Assembly: GCA_963795195.1 (NCBI GenBank)
Contig: CAWCGU010000006.1
Span: forward strand, 2,418,001 to 2,482,000
DNA length: 64,000 bases
Source: CAWCGU01 sp963795195
Lineage (GTDB): Bacteria > Actinomycetota > Thermoleophilia > Solirubrobacterales > 70-9
Direction: 5' to 3'
Shown: positions 42,487 to 51,376 of the stretch, piece by piece
Position numbering within the stretch: the stretch's first letter is position 1
Layout: the number at the start of each line of letters is the position of its first letter
Program-made: the position numbers and the translations under genes
The notes under the pieces: generated by a model
What the model saw: the letters and a program-made list of their open reading frames with translations, nothing else
The model's database searches: none
What the model was told of the DNA's origin: nothing

Positions 42487-44343
42487 CTACGGGGGGCTGA
42501 AGCGTAGGCGCGGACCGCAGGCCGGCAACTGCATCCCGGGGCTGGCCGCGACTCCCTCCTGGCAGCGGCTGGGGATCACCGGCAGCAGCACGCGTGAGCC
42601 CTCGCCGCCGCCGCTTTGGACCTGCAGGACCCCGACCCCGGCGCTGCGCCCGGAGTCCAGGTAGCTGGAAGCGATCGGCTGGATGTCGATCCGGATCCGG
42701 TGACCCGCCCGGAACACGTTGGACGTCGGCGCCAGCTCGAATGTGTACTCGACCGGCTCGAGGATCGGAACCGGCTCGTGAACCGTGTAGGGGTGCCACA
42801 GCCGAGTGAAGTCGCCGCGACGGTTTCTGGATGACAGCGCGGGGTCGAGGCGCCGCAGGCTCGCTCGCAACTGCCCGTCGCTGATCCAGGCGCTGCTTCC
42901 ATCGGGGTGGACGTCGGTCAGCCGCACCTGCCAGTCGAAGTCGGGCGCGGTCGAGGTCGCTTTCACGGTGAGAACGATCGGGCCGCTGATCTCGGTGTCA
43001 CGCGCGAGCGGTGGGGTGGTGTAGGTGAGGCCGGTTGCCTCGTCGAGCCGCATGTCGTCGAAAACGGCGCGCACCAGGCGGTCGCCCCAGGGATCACCCA
43101 GGGCGCCGGCGGCGGCGCCGAGCACGACGAATGTCGTCCTCAGCTCTGCGCGTGGCCCCGGAATGGTCGCCATCGGCGCCGGCTCGGACCCATCGGCGGC
43201 CGGAGTGAGCGAGAGGCTGCCGTCGTTCAAGGATCCCGCCGACTCGCTCTGTGCGGAGCTCATGTACAGGCGCGTCCAACGCGTACCGGGCAGGGGCCAG
43301 CGGGGCTCGTCTCGCACAAGCACCTCGCCGCGCTTGTAGCCGCTGGCGCTCCCGAGGTTGGTGACCAACCGTACGTGTGCCGGCTCGCGTGAACGCGGTC
43401 CGGAGAAGACGTGGCGGCGGAAGAAGTCGCGGACGGGCTTCTGGACAAGTGTGTGCAGCGTGCTCCCGGGCTGGTCGGCAGCCAGGGGCTGCGCGTGACC
43501 GAGCCCCAGCGACAGCCAGGCATTGCGCGGAGCCGTGCGTTCGTACGCCAGGTACATCCCGTGCGGCACGAAGTCGTAGAGGTCGGTCGTGAACATCACG
43601 GGGGCGTGCACCTCGCGCATGTAGCGCAAGCCGAGGCGAGTGCTCCAGAAAGGCCCGTCCGTGTCCTCAGTGAACGCCGGTAGCCCACTCAGCGCGAGGG
43701 CGGCGAGCTGCTGGGGAGGGAGGGGATCGGCCGTCCCGTTTCTGAGCCGATCCTCAAGCCCGTTGATGTAGCCGCCGACTTCGCCGGCGGTGAGTGCGGC
43801 CACGCCGCCGGCGAGCGAACCTCCTGAGCGCACGCAACCGCGATAGCCGTCAGCGCACGATGTCTTCCAGACCGCGGCGATCACATCCGGATGCCCGAGC
43901 GCGAAGGTGATCCAGGCGCCCTCGGCTGAGGCGCCGGCCGGCACGAGCCCTTCGCTGTAGGGCTGTGAAGCCAGCCAGTCGCCGACCCTGCGAACGTCGC
44001 GATAGTCGCCGGGGCCCCACAGCTCCTGCTCGCCCTCCGAGGCCCCCGTGCCCCGGTAGCTGATCCGCGCCCAGCTGACGCGGTCGGTGATCCCGTAGCC
44101 AAAGGTGGCGTCGCGGCCGGGGCAGTTGGTGTTCGTGTACGGGGTCATCGTCCACAACACGGGCCGTGGCCCGGTGGCGGAACCGTGGTGAATCCAGCCG
44201 TGCAACCGAGTCCCGTCCGGCATCTGGATTTTCACCTCCTCGCAGCTTCGCGGCTCGGGCATCTCGGTCGCGGCGGCCGGCGCGGGTGCTGCGATCAGCA
44301 GGCAGCTCGCGAGCGCGAGCAAAAGGGCGATCGGGGCCTTCAT
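42487..44343 (-). CDS. Secreted CocE/NonD family hydrolase (X-Pro dipeptidyl-peptidase type)
   Basis: The 618-residue protein begins MKAPIALLLALASCLLIAAP, a signal peptide. The N-terminal alpha/beta-hydrolase part has ARISYRGTGASEGE, the conserved oxyanion region before the nucleophile, and GASAEGAW (GxSxxG) near residue 135 for the catalytic Ser. The middle has a His region in LGLGHAQP. The C-terminal ~230 residues form the jelly-roll domain of S15/CocE proteins (EISGPIVLTVKATSTAPDFDWQ, then AGHRIRIDIQ). Substrate is unknown: ester, amide or X-Pro peptide. ATG 44343 is preferred over an upstream start that lacks a signal. It follows the SDR gene by 10 bp, in one unit with it and MaoC. Confidence 0.85.
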   Translation of the reverse strand: MKAPIALLLALASCLLIAAPAPAAATEMPEPRSCEEVKIQMPDGTRLHGWIHHGSATGPRPVLWTMTPYTNTNCPGRDATFGYGITDRVSWARISYRGTGASEGEQELWGPGDYRDVRRVGDWLASQPYSEGLVPAGASAEGAWITFALGHPDVIAAVWKTSCADGYRGCVRSGGSLAGGVAALTAGEVGGYINGLEDRLRNGTADPLPPQQLAALALSGLPAFTEDTDGPFWSTRLGLRYMREVHAPVMFTTDLYDFVPHGMYLAYERTAPRNAWLSLGLGHAQPLAADQPGSTLHTLVQKPVRDFFRRHVFSGPRSREPAHVRLVTNLGSASGYKRGEVLVRDEPRWPLPGTRWTRLYMSSAQSESAGSLNDGSLSLTPAADGSEPAPMATIPGPRAELRTTFVVLGAAAGALGDPWGDRLVRAVFDDMRLDEATGLTYTTPPLARDTEISGPIVLTVKATSTAPDFDWQVRLTDVHPDGSSAWISDGQLRASLRRLDPALSSRNRRGDFTRLWHPYTVHEPVPILEPVEYTFELAPTSNVFRAGHRIRIDIQPIASSYLDSGRSAGVGVLQVQSGGGEGSRVLLPVIPSRCQEGVAASPGMQLPACGPRLRFSPP

Positions 44344-44353
44344 GCCCTCACCG

Positions 44354-45241
44354 TCAGGCGACAGGCGCGCCACCCAGCGCGGCGCCGATCGACTCGATCG
44401 TCCAGTCTTCGCTGGTCGTTTCGGTGTCGCCGATCTGCCAGCCGACGAGCTTGGAGACCGAGCCGCCCTGGATGGCGAAGACCTCGCCGGTGACGGGGCA
44501 ATCCTCGGTCGCCAGCCAGGCGACGAGCGGGGAGACGTGCTTGGGGTGGAAGGCGTCGAACGCGCCCGGGTCCTCGGGCGCCTTCATCATCTCGCCGATC
44601 GGGCCCGGGGTAGCCAGCGTCAGGCGGGTACGTGCGACCGGCGCAAGGCCGTTCACGCGCACGCCGTAGCGGCCGAGCTCAGCGGCGGCCACGAGTGACA
44701 TCGCGGCGATGCCCGCCTTGGCGGCGCCATAGTTGATCTGCCCGGGGTTCGGCATGAACGTGCCCGAGGCTGAGGCGGTGTTGATCACAGACGCCTTGAC
44801 CTCCTCACCGGCCTTGCTTCGTGTCTTCCAGTGCGCCGCCGCCTGGCGGAGCGGGCAGAAGTGACCCTTCAGGTGGACCTGGATGACGGCGTCCCACTGG
44901 GCCTCGTCCATCGAGGCCAGGAAGGCGTCGCGGAGGATGCCGGCGTTGTTGACCAGCACGTCGAGCTGCCCGTACTCGTCGACCGCGGATTGGACCGCGG
45001 CTGCCGCCCCGTCCCAGCTGGAGATGTCGTCCGTGCTGGCGATCGCATCGCCGCCCGCGCTCTTGATCTCCTCGGCGACCTCGGCGGCCGGACCAGAGTC
45101 CGCGCCGGCGCCGTCGTTGCCGCCGCCGAGATCGTTGACCACGAGCTTGGCACCCTCGGATCCGAACAGCAATGCGTGCTCGCGCCCGATTCCTCTGCCC
45201 GCGCCGGTGATCAGCGCGACTCTGCCGTCAAGTGCTCCCAT
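44354..45241 (-). CDS. SDR, (R)-3-hydroxyacyl-CoA dehydrogenase-like (HSD17B4 domain type)
   Basis: The 295-residue protein has TGAGRGIGREHALLFGSEGA (residues 12-31), NNAG near 98, the catalytic Ser in NTASASG and YGAAKAG near residue 171. The lengthy NDLGGGNDGAGADSG insert after the second strand and the 'FCPLRQAAAHWK' segment are features of the multifunctional-enzyme-2 (HSD17B4) dehydrogenase branch. That branch oxidises (R)-3-hydroxyacyl-CoA or steroid side-chain intermediates with NAD. The neighbouring MaoC gene encodes the matching hydratase. Its ATG has a GGAGAA site upstream, and a GGGGTC palindrome lies between the two genes. Confidence 0.88.
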   Translation of the reverse strand: MGALDGRVALITGAGRGIGREHALLFGSEGAKLVVNDLGGGNDGAGADSGPAAEVAEEIKSAGGDAIASTDDISSWDGAAAAVQSAVDEYGQLDVLVNNAGILRDAFLASMDEAQWDAVIQVHLKGHFCPLRQAAAHWKTRSKAGEEVKASVINTASASGTFMPNPGQINYGAAKAGIAAMSLVAAAELGRYGVRVNGLAPVARTRLTLATPGPIGEMMKAPEDPGAFDAFHPKHVSPLVAWLATEDCPVTGEVFAIQGGSVSKLVGWQIGDTETTSEDWTIESIGAALGGAPVA

Positions 45242-45262
45242 GGTCAGTTCTCCATTCCTAAA

Positions 45263-45277
45263 GGGGGTCAGACCCCC
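45263..45277. repeat. GGGGTC-type palindrome, copy 2
   Basis: GGGGGTCAGACCCCC core in the 54-bp gap between the MaoC and SDR genes. Its left flank (ATTCCTAAA) matches copy 1 and its right flank (CGGGT) matches copy 4. Confidence 0.8.
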
Positions 45278-45295
45278 GGGTCATGTCTGATTTGG

Positions 45296-46165
45296 CTAGC
45301 CGGCGATCTCGGCGAGCCCGTCCTTGATGACGACGTCGCCTCCGTCGCTCGTCGCCTCGAATGAGCACGAGGCGCCGCCGTTCTCGGAGCCGTCGACGGA
45401 CCAGATGCTGGTCGTGATCGTCTGCTCGGGCAGCGCCGGGCGCGAGAAGCGCACGGCGAGCCGGTTGAGTCGCTCTGGATCGTCGTCGCAGGCGTGTGAG
45501 ATCACAGCCCGCGAGTTGAAGGCCATGGTGCAGAGGCCGTGGATGATGATCCCGGGCAGGCCCATCGCCTTGGCGATGCCGTCGTCGAGGTGGATCGGCA
45601 TCGGGTCGCCTGATGCCTCCGAGTAACGGAACGTCTGGTCGGCGTCGTAGGACTGCTCGACCGTTGCGATCGGCTCTGCCGAGCGCTGGTCGGCCTCAAC
45701 GCGGTGAGACGGCGCCTTCTCGCCTTCGGAGATCTGGTCTTCGACGCCCCGGAAGAAGGCGACCATCCATTGCTCGTTGACGAGCTCGCCGCCGTCGGTC
45801 TCGGTGGTGCACTTGGTGTGCAGCGTGATCCCGGTGGGTGCGGAGTGCAGCCCGACGGGCGCCAGGCGCGAGACGAGCTTCATCCCCGGCTTGATCGGCT
45901 GGGTCAAGTGCATGTCCTGCTCGCCGTGCAGGACCCGCATCACGATCTCGCCAGGTACGACTGCAAGGGTCGGGATCGAGAGGCCTTCGAAGATCGGAAC
46001 GATCGCGAAAACGGGTGGGGCAAGCTCTCCTGAGAGGTGCCTCGGGTTCTCGTCGTTGGTCGCCTTCGCGTAAGCGATGGTGCGGTCCTTGTCGACCTCG
46101 AACTCGATCGGATCGGTCCACTCGCCGAGCTTGTCGAGGTTGAACTCGGTCGCCGTGCTGGCCAT
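45296..46165 (-). CDS. MaoC-family enoyl-CoA hydratase 2, double hotdog
   Basis: The 289-residue protein has two hotdog domains. The N-terminal one lacks the catalytic signature, as in known hydratase-2 proteins. The C-terminal one has FRYSEASGDPMPIHLDD and PGIIIHGLCTMAF, the MaoC signature with Asp and His near residue 190-215. It hydrates trans-2-enoyl-CoA to (R)-3-hydroxyacyl-CoA, the substrate of the SDR encoded next. Together they could oxidise fatty acid or sterol side chains by the (R)-route. ATG 46165 is chosen over an upstream frame that runs through the GGGGTC palindromes. A 5' leader of about 100 nt holds two of those palindromes. Confidence 0.88.
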   Translation of the reverse strand: MASTATEFNLDKLGEWTDPIEFEVDKDRTIAYAKATNDENPRHLSGELAPPVFAIVPIFEGLSIPTLAVVPGEIVMRVLHGEQDMHLTQPIKPGMKLVSRLAPVGLHSAPTGITLHTKCTTETDGGELVNEQWMVAFFRGVEDQISEGEKAPSHRVEADQRSAEPIATVEQSYDADQTFRYSEASGDPMPIHLDDGIAKAMGLPGIIIHGLCTMAFNSRAVISHACDDDPERLNRLAVRFSRPALPEQTITTSIWSVDGSENGGASCSFEATSDGGDVVIKDGLAEIAG

Positions 46166-46191
46166 TTGGCTGCCTGCTTTCGTTTTTCTTG

Positions 46192-46206
46192 GGGGGTCAG
46201 ACCCCC
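46192..46206. repeat. GGGGTC-type palindrome, copy 3
   Basis: GGGGGTCAGACCCCC core, with poly-T flanks, in the leader of the MaoC gene 26 bp before its start codon. It could form a hairpin in the mRNA. Confidence 0.8.
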
Positions 46207-46243
46207 TTTTTCGGGTTGTCAGTTCGCGCTGCTGTTGCGTCCA

Positions 46244-46256
46244 GGGGTCAGACCCC
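46244..46256. repeat. GGGGTC-type palindrome, copy 4
   Basis: GGGGTCAGACCCC core with CGGGT on the right, as in copy 2. It lies 38 bp upstream of copy 3 in the same leader. Confidence 0.8.
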
Positions 46257-46275
46257 CGGGTTTGGTTAGGCCCGC

Positions 46276-46306
46276 AGAGTAACAAACAGTCCGGTGTGTA
46301 TGTCAA
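46276..46306 (-). promoter_or_regulatory. Promoter of the MaoC/SDR/CocE unit
   Basis: Read leftward: perfect TTGACA (46301-46306), 19-nt spacer and TACTCT (46276-46281), or 18 nt to TTACTC. The spacer is slightly long. A leader of about 105 nt follows. Confidence 0.45.
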
Positions 46307-46354
46307 TTCCCCGCGCGCGTTCTCACCAGGCGCGGGGAGCCTGAACCGAATGCG

Positions 46355-48417
46355 TCAGGCCTCCAGCAGAGTCCAGACTGGCTGCGGACGCCCGATCCAA
46401 TACCCCTGGGCGTAGTCGACGCCTTGCGCGCGGACGGCTTCGAGTGCGCTCTCGTCCTCGACGAACTCGGCGATCGTCTGCTTGCCGAGGCTGCGAGCGA
46501 TCGTGACGATGGTCTCGACGACCAGATCGTCGGTGGATGACCGGGGGGAGCGGATGAAGTCGCCGTCGATCTTCAGATAGTCGGCGGGCAGGTGCTTGAG
46601 GTAGTAAAAGGAGCCGAAGCCCGCGCCGAAGTCATCGAGCGCGAACCGGCAACCAAGGCCGGCGAGATCGACCGCCAGGCGGCTGGCGTCGTCCATGCTT
46701 GAGATCGCTGCGGTTTCCGTGATCTCGAAGATCAGGCGCGCAGGATCGACTCCGCGCGTTCGATGTCCCGGCCGATCAGCGCCATCAGTCCCTCGTCTTC
46801 GACCGAGCGTGCCGAAAGGTTGACCTCGAAGTGCAGGTCGGGGCGTTCAGCCAGCAGACGGATCGCCTCGGCGACGACCCAGCGGTCGATGGCGTGGATC
46901 AAACCGAGCCGCTCCGCCACGCCGAGGAACGCGGCCGGAGGCACCAGATTGTCCGGACCCCGCATTCGCAGCAGCAGTTCGTACTGGGAGACCTCGTTTG
47001 TGCTCAGGTTGAGGATGGGCTGGCAGTGGAGTTCGAAGCCGTCGTTGTCCAGCGCCTCGCGGATGCGGTGCTCCCAGCTCACCCGGCTGTGCGGCTTCAC
47101 TGCGGAGCCGCGTTGTGCCAGCATCGCAATCTGGTCTCGGCCGCTGTCCTTGGCGTGATACATGGCCCGGTCAACCTCGTCGAGGACGCTCTCGCCGTTT
47201 TCGCAATCTCCGTCGATGGTCACCAGGCCGATGCTCGTGGTCACCTTCATGGCTCGCCCCTCGATCGTCAGTACCTGGTTGCGGACCGCCTGCAGCAGCT
47301 TGCCTGCGACCTCGCGGGCGGTGGAGAGATCCTGCTCGGGCAGCAGCACACCGAATTCGTCGCCACCGAGTCGAGCCAGCACGTCGGTCTCGCGCAGCGA
47401 ACGTGAAAGCAGTGTTGCGACGTTCCTCAGCAGCTCGTCGCCGACGCCGTGTCCGAAGACATCGTTCACGTACTTGAAGTTGTCGAGGTCCAGCATCAGC
47501 ACCGTCGCACCCGATCCGTAGCGCTTGGCGAGCGCCACGCGCGCCTCGAGCTCCTCCTCGAATCGGCGCCGGTTGAAGAGGCCTGTGAGGCGGTCGTGGT
47601 TGGCGAGGTGGGCGAGCTGGGCGTCGAAGCGGCGGCGCTCGGTGATGTCGCGGGCGATCGACGCCAGCGACAGCAGGTTGCCGTGTGCGTCGTTCACGGC
47701 CGACAGCGTCACCGAAGCGTGGAAGATCGAGCCGTCGCGGCGCTGGCGCTGCGTCTCGTAGGTCGGGATCCGCTCCCCGGCGACTACGCGCTCGCGTCTC
47801 TCGCGCTCCTGGCTCCGGATCTCTTCGGGAATCAACCGGTCGAGATGCAAGCCGATCGCCTCATCCGGCGAGTAACCGTAGAGCCTCTCAGCGCTTGGAT
47901 TCCAGTTCTTGATCACGCCCGCCGGCGTCATGGCGATGATCGAGTCGTCGCTGGAGCGAAAGATCGCGGCCAACTCCGCCTGCACACGCTCAGCCGTGAG
48001 TTCGGCGGTCACGTCCTCGCAGACGCCGAGCATCCTCAGCGGATTTCCGTCTGCGTCAGCGATCACCTCGCCCTTGGTTCGCATCAGGAACTCGGCGCCG
48101 TCGGGCCGGATGCAGCGCTTGACGTCCTCGAAGGGTTGATGGTCGGCGAACGCCTTGTGATTGCGCTGGTCTACGGACGAGCGGTCGTCGGGATGTACAC
48201 GCTCCAGGAAGCCCGCGTAGCTCGGCTTGGTCTCACCCGGCCTCAGTCCGTAGATCCGGAAGAGCTCGTCCGACCAGGTCACATCGTTGGCGACGATGTC
48301 CCACTCCCAGCTTCCTAGCCGGGCCAGCCTCTGGGCCTCGGCCAAGCGGTCGCGTGTCGCGCGAAGCTCGGCCTCCACGGGGCTTTTGGCGTGATGCTTG
48401 GGGCTGAGGGTGGCCAC
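46355..48417 (-). CDS. PAS-PAS-GGDEF-EAL c-di-GMP enzyme, frameshifted near 46751
   Basis: The two PAS domains (about residues 25-140 and 145-265) sense a signal. The GGDEF cyclase domain has LARLGGDEFGVLL near residue 350, and the EAL phosphodiesterase domain starts YELLLRMR. EAL residues are all visible: EVNLSA, FEITET, ALDDFGAG, LKIDG, VED and YAQGY. A single missing base near 46751-46754 (GCG-GAG-TCG) splits the EAL domain; restoring one G in GCGGGAGTC gives a continuous 687-residue protein across FEITET. A sequence error is the simpler explanation. Both cyclase and phosphodiesterase could be active. The GTG start follows a TAGAGC box by 6 nt. Confidence 0.88.
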
Positions 48418-48423
48418 GCAAGC

Positions 48424-48429
48424 GCTCTA
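48424..48429 (-). promoter_or_regulatory. -10 box for the GGDEF-EAL gene
   Basis: TAGAGC read leftward, 6 nt before the GTG at 48417. Confidence 0.35.
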
Positions 48430-48488
48430 TCGGCCGGAACGAGGCGATTCCTGAGCCCGAGAAGAAACAATCAGGTTCGACGGTTTGT

Positions 48489-48494
48489 TAGGGT
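48489..48494 (+). promoter_or_regulatory. -10 box for the SRPBCC gene
   Basis: TAGGGT preceded by TTTGT, the same hexamer as at 29399 and 39590. Here a leader of about 70 nt with AAAGGAGG follows, so this gene is not leaderless. Confidence 0.4.
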
Positions 48495-48568
48495 CCATCG
48501 CGCCGGATCGTGAATACGTGCGATCAGGGCGAAAATGCGCGCGGTTAACACCAACAAAGGAGGCTCAA

Positions 48569-49003
48569 TTGGCATCGATCAGCCAGTCTGCGACCATCCC
48601 CGTCGCCGCATCCGACGTCTGGGCGAAACTCAGTGACATCGCCAACAGCGGCGATTGGCTTGCCACTCACGTCGGCTTCCCGGACGGTGCGCCCGCGGCG
48701 CTCGAGCCGGGCACAACCTACAAGGAGAACGTGACGATCATGGGCATGCCCGGTGAGGTCGTCTGGACGATCGCGAGCGTCGACCCGGGCTCACGACTCG
48801 AGCTCACCGGCGTCGGCCCGATGGGCACCCAGCTGAGCGCTTCCTACGAAGTCCAAGAGGATGGCGAAGGCAGCACGACGGTCACCTTCGAGTCCGGCTT
48901 CGAGGGCGCCGCGCTCGCAGCCATGGAGGCGCCGCTGCTGACCGCTTCCGAGAAGGCCCTGAACGAGTCGCTCGAAAAGCTCAAGGGCATTCTGGCTGTT
49001 TGA
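48569..49003 (+). CDS. SRPBCC family (START-like) protein
   Basis: The 144-residue protein starts LASISQSATIPVAASDVWAKLSDIANSGDWL, the opening of the helix-grip SRPBCC fold, and continues with GTTYKENVTIMGMPGEVVWTI and STTVTFESGF. The last helix (SEKALNESLEKLKGIL) closes the ligand cavity. Members bind hydrophobic ligands or act as coenzyme Q binding or polyketide proteins; the ligand here is unknown. The TTG start is set by AAAGGAGG 5 nt upstream; the open frame upstream is not coding. A strong terminator follows 31 bp after the stop. Confidence 0.85.
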   Translation: MASISQSATIPVAASDVWAKLSDIANSGDWLATHVGFPDGAPAALEPGTTYKENVTIMGMPGEVVWTIASVDPGSRLELTGVGPMGTQLSASYEVQEDGEGSTTVTFESGFEGAALAAMEAPLLTASEKALNESLEKLKGILAV

Positions 49004-49033
49004 GCAGCGCGGCAGGGCTGCAGGAAGCGCCGA

Positions 49034-49059
49034 CGCCCCGGCCCCGGCCGGGGCGTTTT
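49034..49059 (+). terminator. Rho-independent terminator after the SRPBCC gene
   Basis: Ten-bp arms CGCCCCGGCC / GGCCGGGGCG with a CC centre are followed by TTTT. Confidence 0.85.
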
Positions 49060-49118
49060 GTGTTTGCGAGGACGCGTCGCCGCATCCCTCGCTGCGACCG
49101 CGGGCCGGCGCGGCCGGA

Positions 49119-50018
49119 CTACTTGTTGGTCTGTTGCGCTTCGGCCTCGGCGTCCAAGGTGTCTGGGTTCGCCGGGAGTGCATCCATCTCGGTGGTTTCG
49201 AACGGCAGCACCGTCCGGCAGAAGTCCTGGCCGAACTGGGTCAAAAGGATGCTGCGGCGAACGGTTCGCGCAGTGCGGCCGCCCTTCTTCATTGCATCGA
49301 GGACATCCGGCTGGGCCTCGAGTACCTGGTAGTCGTGAGGACCGAGGGTCTCACGGGAGAACCAGATCAGGCCGAGGCGGTTGAGGTTGGTCAGATAGAC
49401 GCGAAGGCGATGCGTGTGGCGCAGCCCCGCCTCGGCGTCGATCATCGAGGTGCCGCCCTTGACGAGGTCGGAGACCATCGGCAGTCCGGCGCGGATGTCT
49501 ACGGCGGGCTGCGGGCCGTGGAGCGTCAGCAGGCGCAAGATGCGGGCCTCGTCGGGGGTGATCTCTTCGAGGATGCGGGCGAAGGCCGGGTGGAGCTCTT
49601 CGATGAAGCGGACGTCGGCTGACTCCTCGAGCAAGCGTGAGCCTCGCGCGCGTAGCGAGCGGGAGTCGTCGCCGCCCTTGTCTTCGCCGGCGGTCGAGGA
49701 AAGGCCGACGGCCTCGCGGATCCGGCCCTCCTGGTCGACGAGACCCAGAAAGCGCCGGGCGTAGCCGCGGACCTCGCTGCTCGTTTCCTCGAAGAACTCA
49801 CCCGGCGTGCTGGAATTGGCGGCGGCGCGGATCACGCCGCCGTAGGCGCGCGCCGTCGCGCTGACCGTCCACTGAGCGGTGTGCCACCAGGCCGTGGCGG
49901 CGATTCTCGCCAAACCGGGTGCGGCGGCTCGCAGGCTGGCCTCCGCCTCGACCTGGTTGCCCCCGGCACTCGCTCCACCACCGGTCTTCGCTTCGCTCTG
50001 TTGCTGTGCTTCAGCCAT
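49119..50018 (-). CDS. Abi-alpha/DUF4393-like protein
   Basis: The 299-residue protein has a low-complexity start (MAEAQQQSEAKTGGG), then a region with ELHPAFARILEEITPDEARILRLLTLHG near residues 155-185, the core pattern of DUF4393/Abi-alpha proteins. The following TNLNRLGLIWFSRETLG continues a winged-helix-like domain. Abi-alpha was named from abortive infection of phage in other genera; whether this one has any anti-phage role is not known. It starts at the stop of the second DUF445 gene (1-nt overlap, TGATG), so the two are translationally coupled. No signal or membrane helix is visible. Confidence 0.6.
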   Translation of the reverse strand: MAEAQQQSEAKTGGGASAGGNQVEAEASLRAAAPGLARIAATAWWHTAQWTVSATARAYGGVIRAAANSSTPGEFFEETSSEVRGYARRFLGLVDQEGRIREAVGLSSTAGEDKGGDDSRSLRARGSRLLEESADVRFIEELHPAFARILEEITPDEARILRLLTLHGPQPAVDIRAGLPMVSDLVKGGTSMIDAEAGLRHTHRLRVYLTNLNRLGLIWFSRETLGPHDYQVLEAQPDVLDAMKKGGRTARTVRRSILLTQFGQDFCRTVLPFETTEMDALPANPDTLDAEAEAQQTNK

Positions 50019-51289
50019 CAGACCCCGAATATCGCCAGGTGCAGCAGACCTGCGCCGAATCCGAGCACGGCGCCGTGCGCGTAGAGCATCCACTCGTCTT
50101 CCTTGATCGCCGAGCGCATCATCTCCACGAAGTCCGGCGCCGGCAGCTCCCGCATCCGGGCCCCGATCAGCACGCGCACCTTTTCGGACTGGCGCATGTT
50201 GAACTCCGCGTCCTGCATCGGCGTCAGCGTGTAATCGACCGTCTCCGCGGCAACCGAGTCGCGAATTGCGTCGTAGCGCCCCGCCCCCATCGCGACTCGC
50301 AAGGGCATCCGCGCCGGACCGCTGGCGTTGTCGATCGCCGGCTTCATCGCGGTCTCGAGCATCTGGCGCATCCGGTCTGAGCGCGGGCCGTTGAGCAGCT
50401 CCTCGCCGATGTTGCCGATCGTGACGATGTCCTCGGCGATGATCCGCGAGTAGACATCGGAGATCTCCTCCTGGCGGCGCATGAACAGGCCGTGGAGCTT
50501 GAACGGCCCGATCTTCATCGGCTTTTCCGGCGAGAACATCACGGTCATGCCGAGCAGGTTTGTGATCCAGCCGACGATCACGCCGCAGATTGGCAGCACG
50601 TACCAGTACGGCAGCGCGTGGGCGATGAAGATGACCGGGACTCCCAGTAGGAAGCCGAAAATGAAGCCGAAGTTGATCATCCAGCGCAACTCGCTCTTGG
50701 CGGTCGTCTGGAACACCTTGTTGGCGAGTTCGGGCTCAGCTTCCATGCGCCGGATCACCATCAGCTTGATGTCGAGCAATTGGTCCAGGTTGCCGACGAT
50801 CTCGTCCTGAAGGTCTCGGACGATGTCAGGCAGCTGCTCCTGGACCCGCTTGTGGATCTCCTCGCGGACGCGGGGGGGCAGGTCGTGCCACATCTGCGGG
50901 TTCTCGCGTTCCATGATCCGCTCGACGACGTCTCGTACGTCGCTGCTGGCAACGGCGACGATGTGCTCCGCGATCTTGTCGGGCTCGAGCTGCTTGTAGA
51001 ACTCGGCCGGGCTTCCGATCTTGGCAATCCCCTTGTCGACCGCGATCGAGCCCATTTTCGCGGCTCGGTTGGGAACGATCCCCTGCCAGCCGACGCCTCC
51101 GTGGACGATCCCAGGTATCTCCTGGAGCTTGCGCGGGAAGAGTCGCGCCACGACACTCAAGCCCGGCATGCGAAAGCCACTGAAGCGGATCGGGTGAAAC
51201 AGCATCCAGACGCCGCTCCAGTTGATGATGTAGCCGATCACCCCGGTGAAAACCGGGACGCTCAGATCCTTGATCAGGTCGCTTTCCAT
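50018..51289 (-). CDS. DUF445 family membrane protein (paralogue 2)
   Basis: The 423-residue protein begins with a hydrophobic segment (VFTGVIGYIINWSGVWMLF) that carries the family motif WMLFHPIRF near residue 28. A second membrane pair in the middle ends with GWITNLLGMTVMFSPEK, the repeated DUF445 motif. The region between is helical and soluble (EKDPxxM-type runs). It aligns by motif order with the protein at 25470-26708 but differs in sequence, so they are old paralogues. It is upstream of and overlaps the Abi-alpha-like gene. Function is unknown. Confidence 0.85.
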   Translation of the reverse strand: MESDLIKDLSVPVFTGVIGYIINWSGVWMLFHPIRFSGFRMPGLSVVARLFPRKLQEIPGIVHGGVGWQGIVPNRAAKMGSIAVDKGIAKIGSPAEFYKQLEPDKIAEHIVAVASSDVRDVVERIMERENPQMWHDLPPRVREEIHKRVQEQLPDIVRDLQDEIVGNLDQLLDIKLMVIRRMEAEPELANKVFQTTAKSELRWMINFGFIFGFLLGVPVIFIAHALPYWYVLPICGVIVGWITNLLGMTVMFSPEKPMKIGPFKLHGLFMRRQEEISDVYSRIIAEDIVTIGNIGEELLNGPRSDRMRQMLETAMKPAIDNASGPARMPLRVAMGAGRYDAIRDSVAAETVDYTLTPMQDAEFNMRQSEKVRVLIGARMRELPAPDFVEMMRSAIKEDEWMLYAHGAVLGFGAGLLHLAIFGV

Positions 51290-51376
51290 TGCGCTGTGGC
51301 TGTGGACAATCTGCGCAGCGATCGCTACGGCAGATCCCCCGCAACGATCCTATCCGGGGCGGCGAAGACCAGGGGT

